From: Chloroflexota bacterium
GTDB taxonomy: Bacteria; Chloroflexota; Limnocylindria; Limnocylindrales; CSP1-4
DNA length: 5,297 bases
Direction of reading: 5' to 3'
Assembly: GCA_021790375.1 (NCBI GenBank)
Contig: JAJYEB010000153.1
Span: 1-5,297 of the forward strand
Each line of letters begins with the position of its first letter. Position 1 is the first letter of the stretch. Under the pieces are notes generated by a model. The model saw nothing but the letters and a program-made list of their open reading frames with translations. It searched no databases and was not told the origin of the DNA. Positions 4,456 through 5,297 of the stretch are shown one piece after another. Made by a program: the position numbers and the translations under genes.

Positions 4456-5297
4456 TCAGCCCCGGCCCGGAGGGCGGTTGTAGGCGCGCATCACCTCGAC
4501 CAGGCGGTCGGACGGAAGGCGGTGCGCCGTGATTCCGTCGCGCCCGGTCATCGTCTCTGCCCCGAGGAGCGCGTTGAGAATCGCCTCCTCGGTCGACTCG
4601 ATCGTCGCGTCGAAGATCGCCGTGATGTGGCCGTCCGACAGCATCGACGGGTGGAACAGGAGCGGCGTGGGCGCACCCGCGTCGGAGGCGCGCAGGCGGT
4701 TCGCGGTGGAGAACGCGATGAACAGGTCGCCACTTGAGTGCTCCCCCGTCCCGCCCATGCGGGCGATCCCCAGCGCCGGCCGCTGCGCGACCCGGGTCAG
4801 CTGGTGCGGAAGCAGCGGCGCGTCCGTGGCCACCACCACGATGATCGACCCACTACCTTCGCCGGGCGCGGATCCGGAGGGGCGCACCGTGCCGCTGATC
4901 GCCGGTTCCGGCAGCGGGACCTCGGTGGCCGGGATCTCCTGGCCCACCGGTACTCCGTCGACCCGCAGGCGCGCGCGGCGGCCGTGGTTCGCCTGCACCA
5001 GCACCCCGACGGTGAACGTCTCGTCCTCCACCTGGAGGACGCGGGACGCCGTCCCGGTGCCACCCTTGAAGCCGTGGCAGACCATGCCGGTGCCCCCACC
5101 GACGTTCCCCTCGGGCACCGGCCCGCCGACCGCGGCCTCGAGCGCGGACCGCACGTGTTCGGGCCTGACGTGCTGGCCGTCGATGTCGTTGAGGCGACCG
5201 TCCCAGGTCTCACCCACCACGGGCAGGCTCCAGAAGACCGTGCCCCCCGGTCGGCCCGCGACCTCTGCCGCGATCAGCGCGTCCCGCACGACGCCCA
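4456..5297 (-). CDS. DmpA/BapA-type self-cleaving aminopeptidase, C-terminal part (5' end beyond window)
   Basis: P1 (S58) family peptidase: a precursor that cleaves itself into alpha and beta chains and then removes N-terminal residues from peptides, in some members D-amino acids or beta-amino acids. The frame is open to the window's right edge, so about the first quarter is missing (family length about 370). Numbering from the GTG at 5289, the hallmarks are PVVGETWDGRLNDIDG (23-38), GNVGGGTGMVCHGFKGGTGT (61-80), VLVQANHGRR (96-105) and GSIIVVVATDAPLLPHQL (147-164). In the last, cleavage is expected between G147 and S148, freeing S148 as the nucleophile. S186-G-D188 follows 38-40 residues later; as I recall, BapA has Ser and Glu at those spacings, so D188 would be a conservative change. 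The C-terminus, EEAILNALLGAETMTGRDG then LPSDRLVEVMRAYNR, is typical. The GTG at 5289 is internal, not the true start. No signal peptide can be judged. Substrate is unknown. Confidence 0.92.
   Translation of the reverse strand, partial: GVVRDALIAAEVAGRPGGTVFWSLPVVGETWDGRLNDIDGQHVRPEHVRSALEAAVGGPVPEGNVGGGTGMVCHGFKGGTGTASRVLQVEDETFTVGVLVQANHGRRARLRVDGVPVGQEIPATEVPLPEPAISGTVRPSGSAPGEGSGSIIVVVATDAPLLPHQLTRVAQRPALGIARMGGTGEHSSGDLFIAFSTANRLRASDAGAPTPLLFHPSMLSDGHITAIFDATIESTEEAILNALLGAETMTGRDGITAHRLPSDRLVEVMRAYNRPPGRG

Overview
The window is very GC-rich and comes from a high-GC bacterium. The zinc-finger-like anti-sigma factor, its sequence after the CxxC motif, and a DNA polymerase I that has lost its proofreading residues all suggest a high-GC Chloroflexota lineage (Limnocylindria-like) or an Actinomycetota/Thermoleophilia-like organism. 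This placement rests on remembered family resemblance, not on a search. No rRNA, tRNA, transposase or CRISPR array is visible.

All four protein genes lie on the minus strand, so in transcription order they run from the right end to the left. (1) 4456-5297 is the C-terminal three quarters of a DmpA/BapA-type self-cleaving aminopeptidase (P1/S58 family); its N-terminus is outside the window. (2) 3736-4386 is an ECF-type sigma-70 factor. (3) 2787-3719 is its probable anti-sigma factor, 16 nt downstream of the sigma stop. It has an N-terminal CxxC domain, two membrane segments and a long Ala/Pro-rich extracytoplasmic linker. (4) 1-2013 is the N-terminal 671 residues of DNA polymerase I (polA), cut off by the left window edge just inside the polymerase domain.

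A 773-bp non-coding gap (2014-2786) separates the anti-sigma gene from polA and is the oddest part of the window. It holds three unrelated short tandem arrays: a 22-bp unit at 2584-2694, a 19-bp unit at 2273-2367, and a composite 13+26 bp unit at 2088-2223. It also holds a 41-bp near-copy of the 3' end and stop codon of the anti-sigma gene, fused to the edge of the composite array. In-frame tandem repeats also occur in the linkers of polA (7- and 8-residue units) and of the anti-sigma gene (5-residue units). The locus therefore looks prone to short-repeat expansion in both coding and non-coding DNA.

The sigma and anti-sigma genes form a classic envelope-signalling pair: the membrane protein would hold the sigma factor inactive until a signal is sensed. 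polA is a housekeeping repair and replication gene with its own probable start signals (GAGGT ribosome site and a TACAAT-like -10 box). The peptidase is co-oriented with the sigma gene across a 69-nt gap, but a functional link is not shown. I see no clearly new multi-gene system; the repeat-rich gap is the best candidate for something undescribed.
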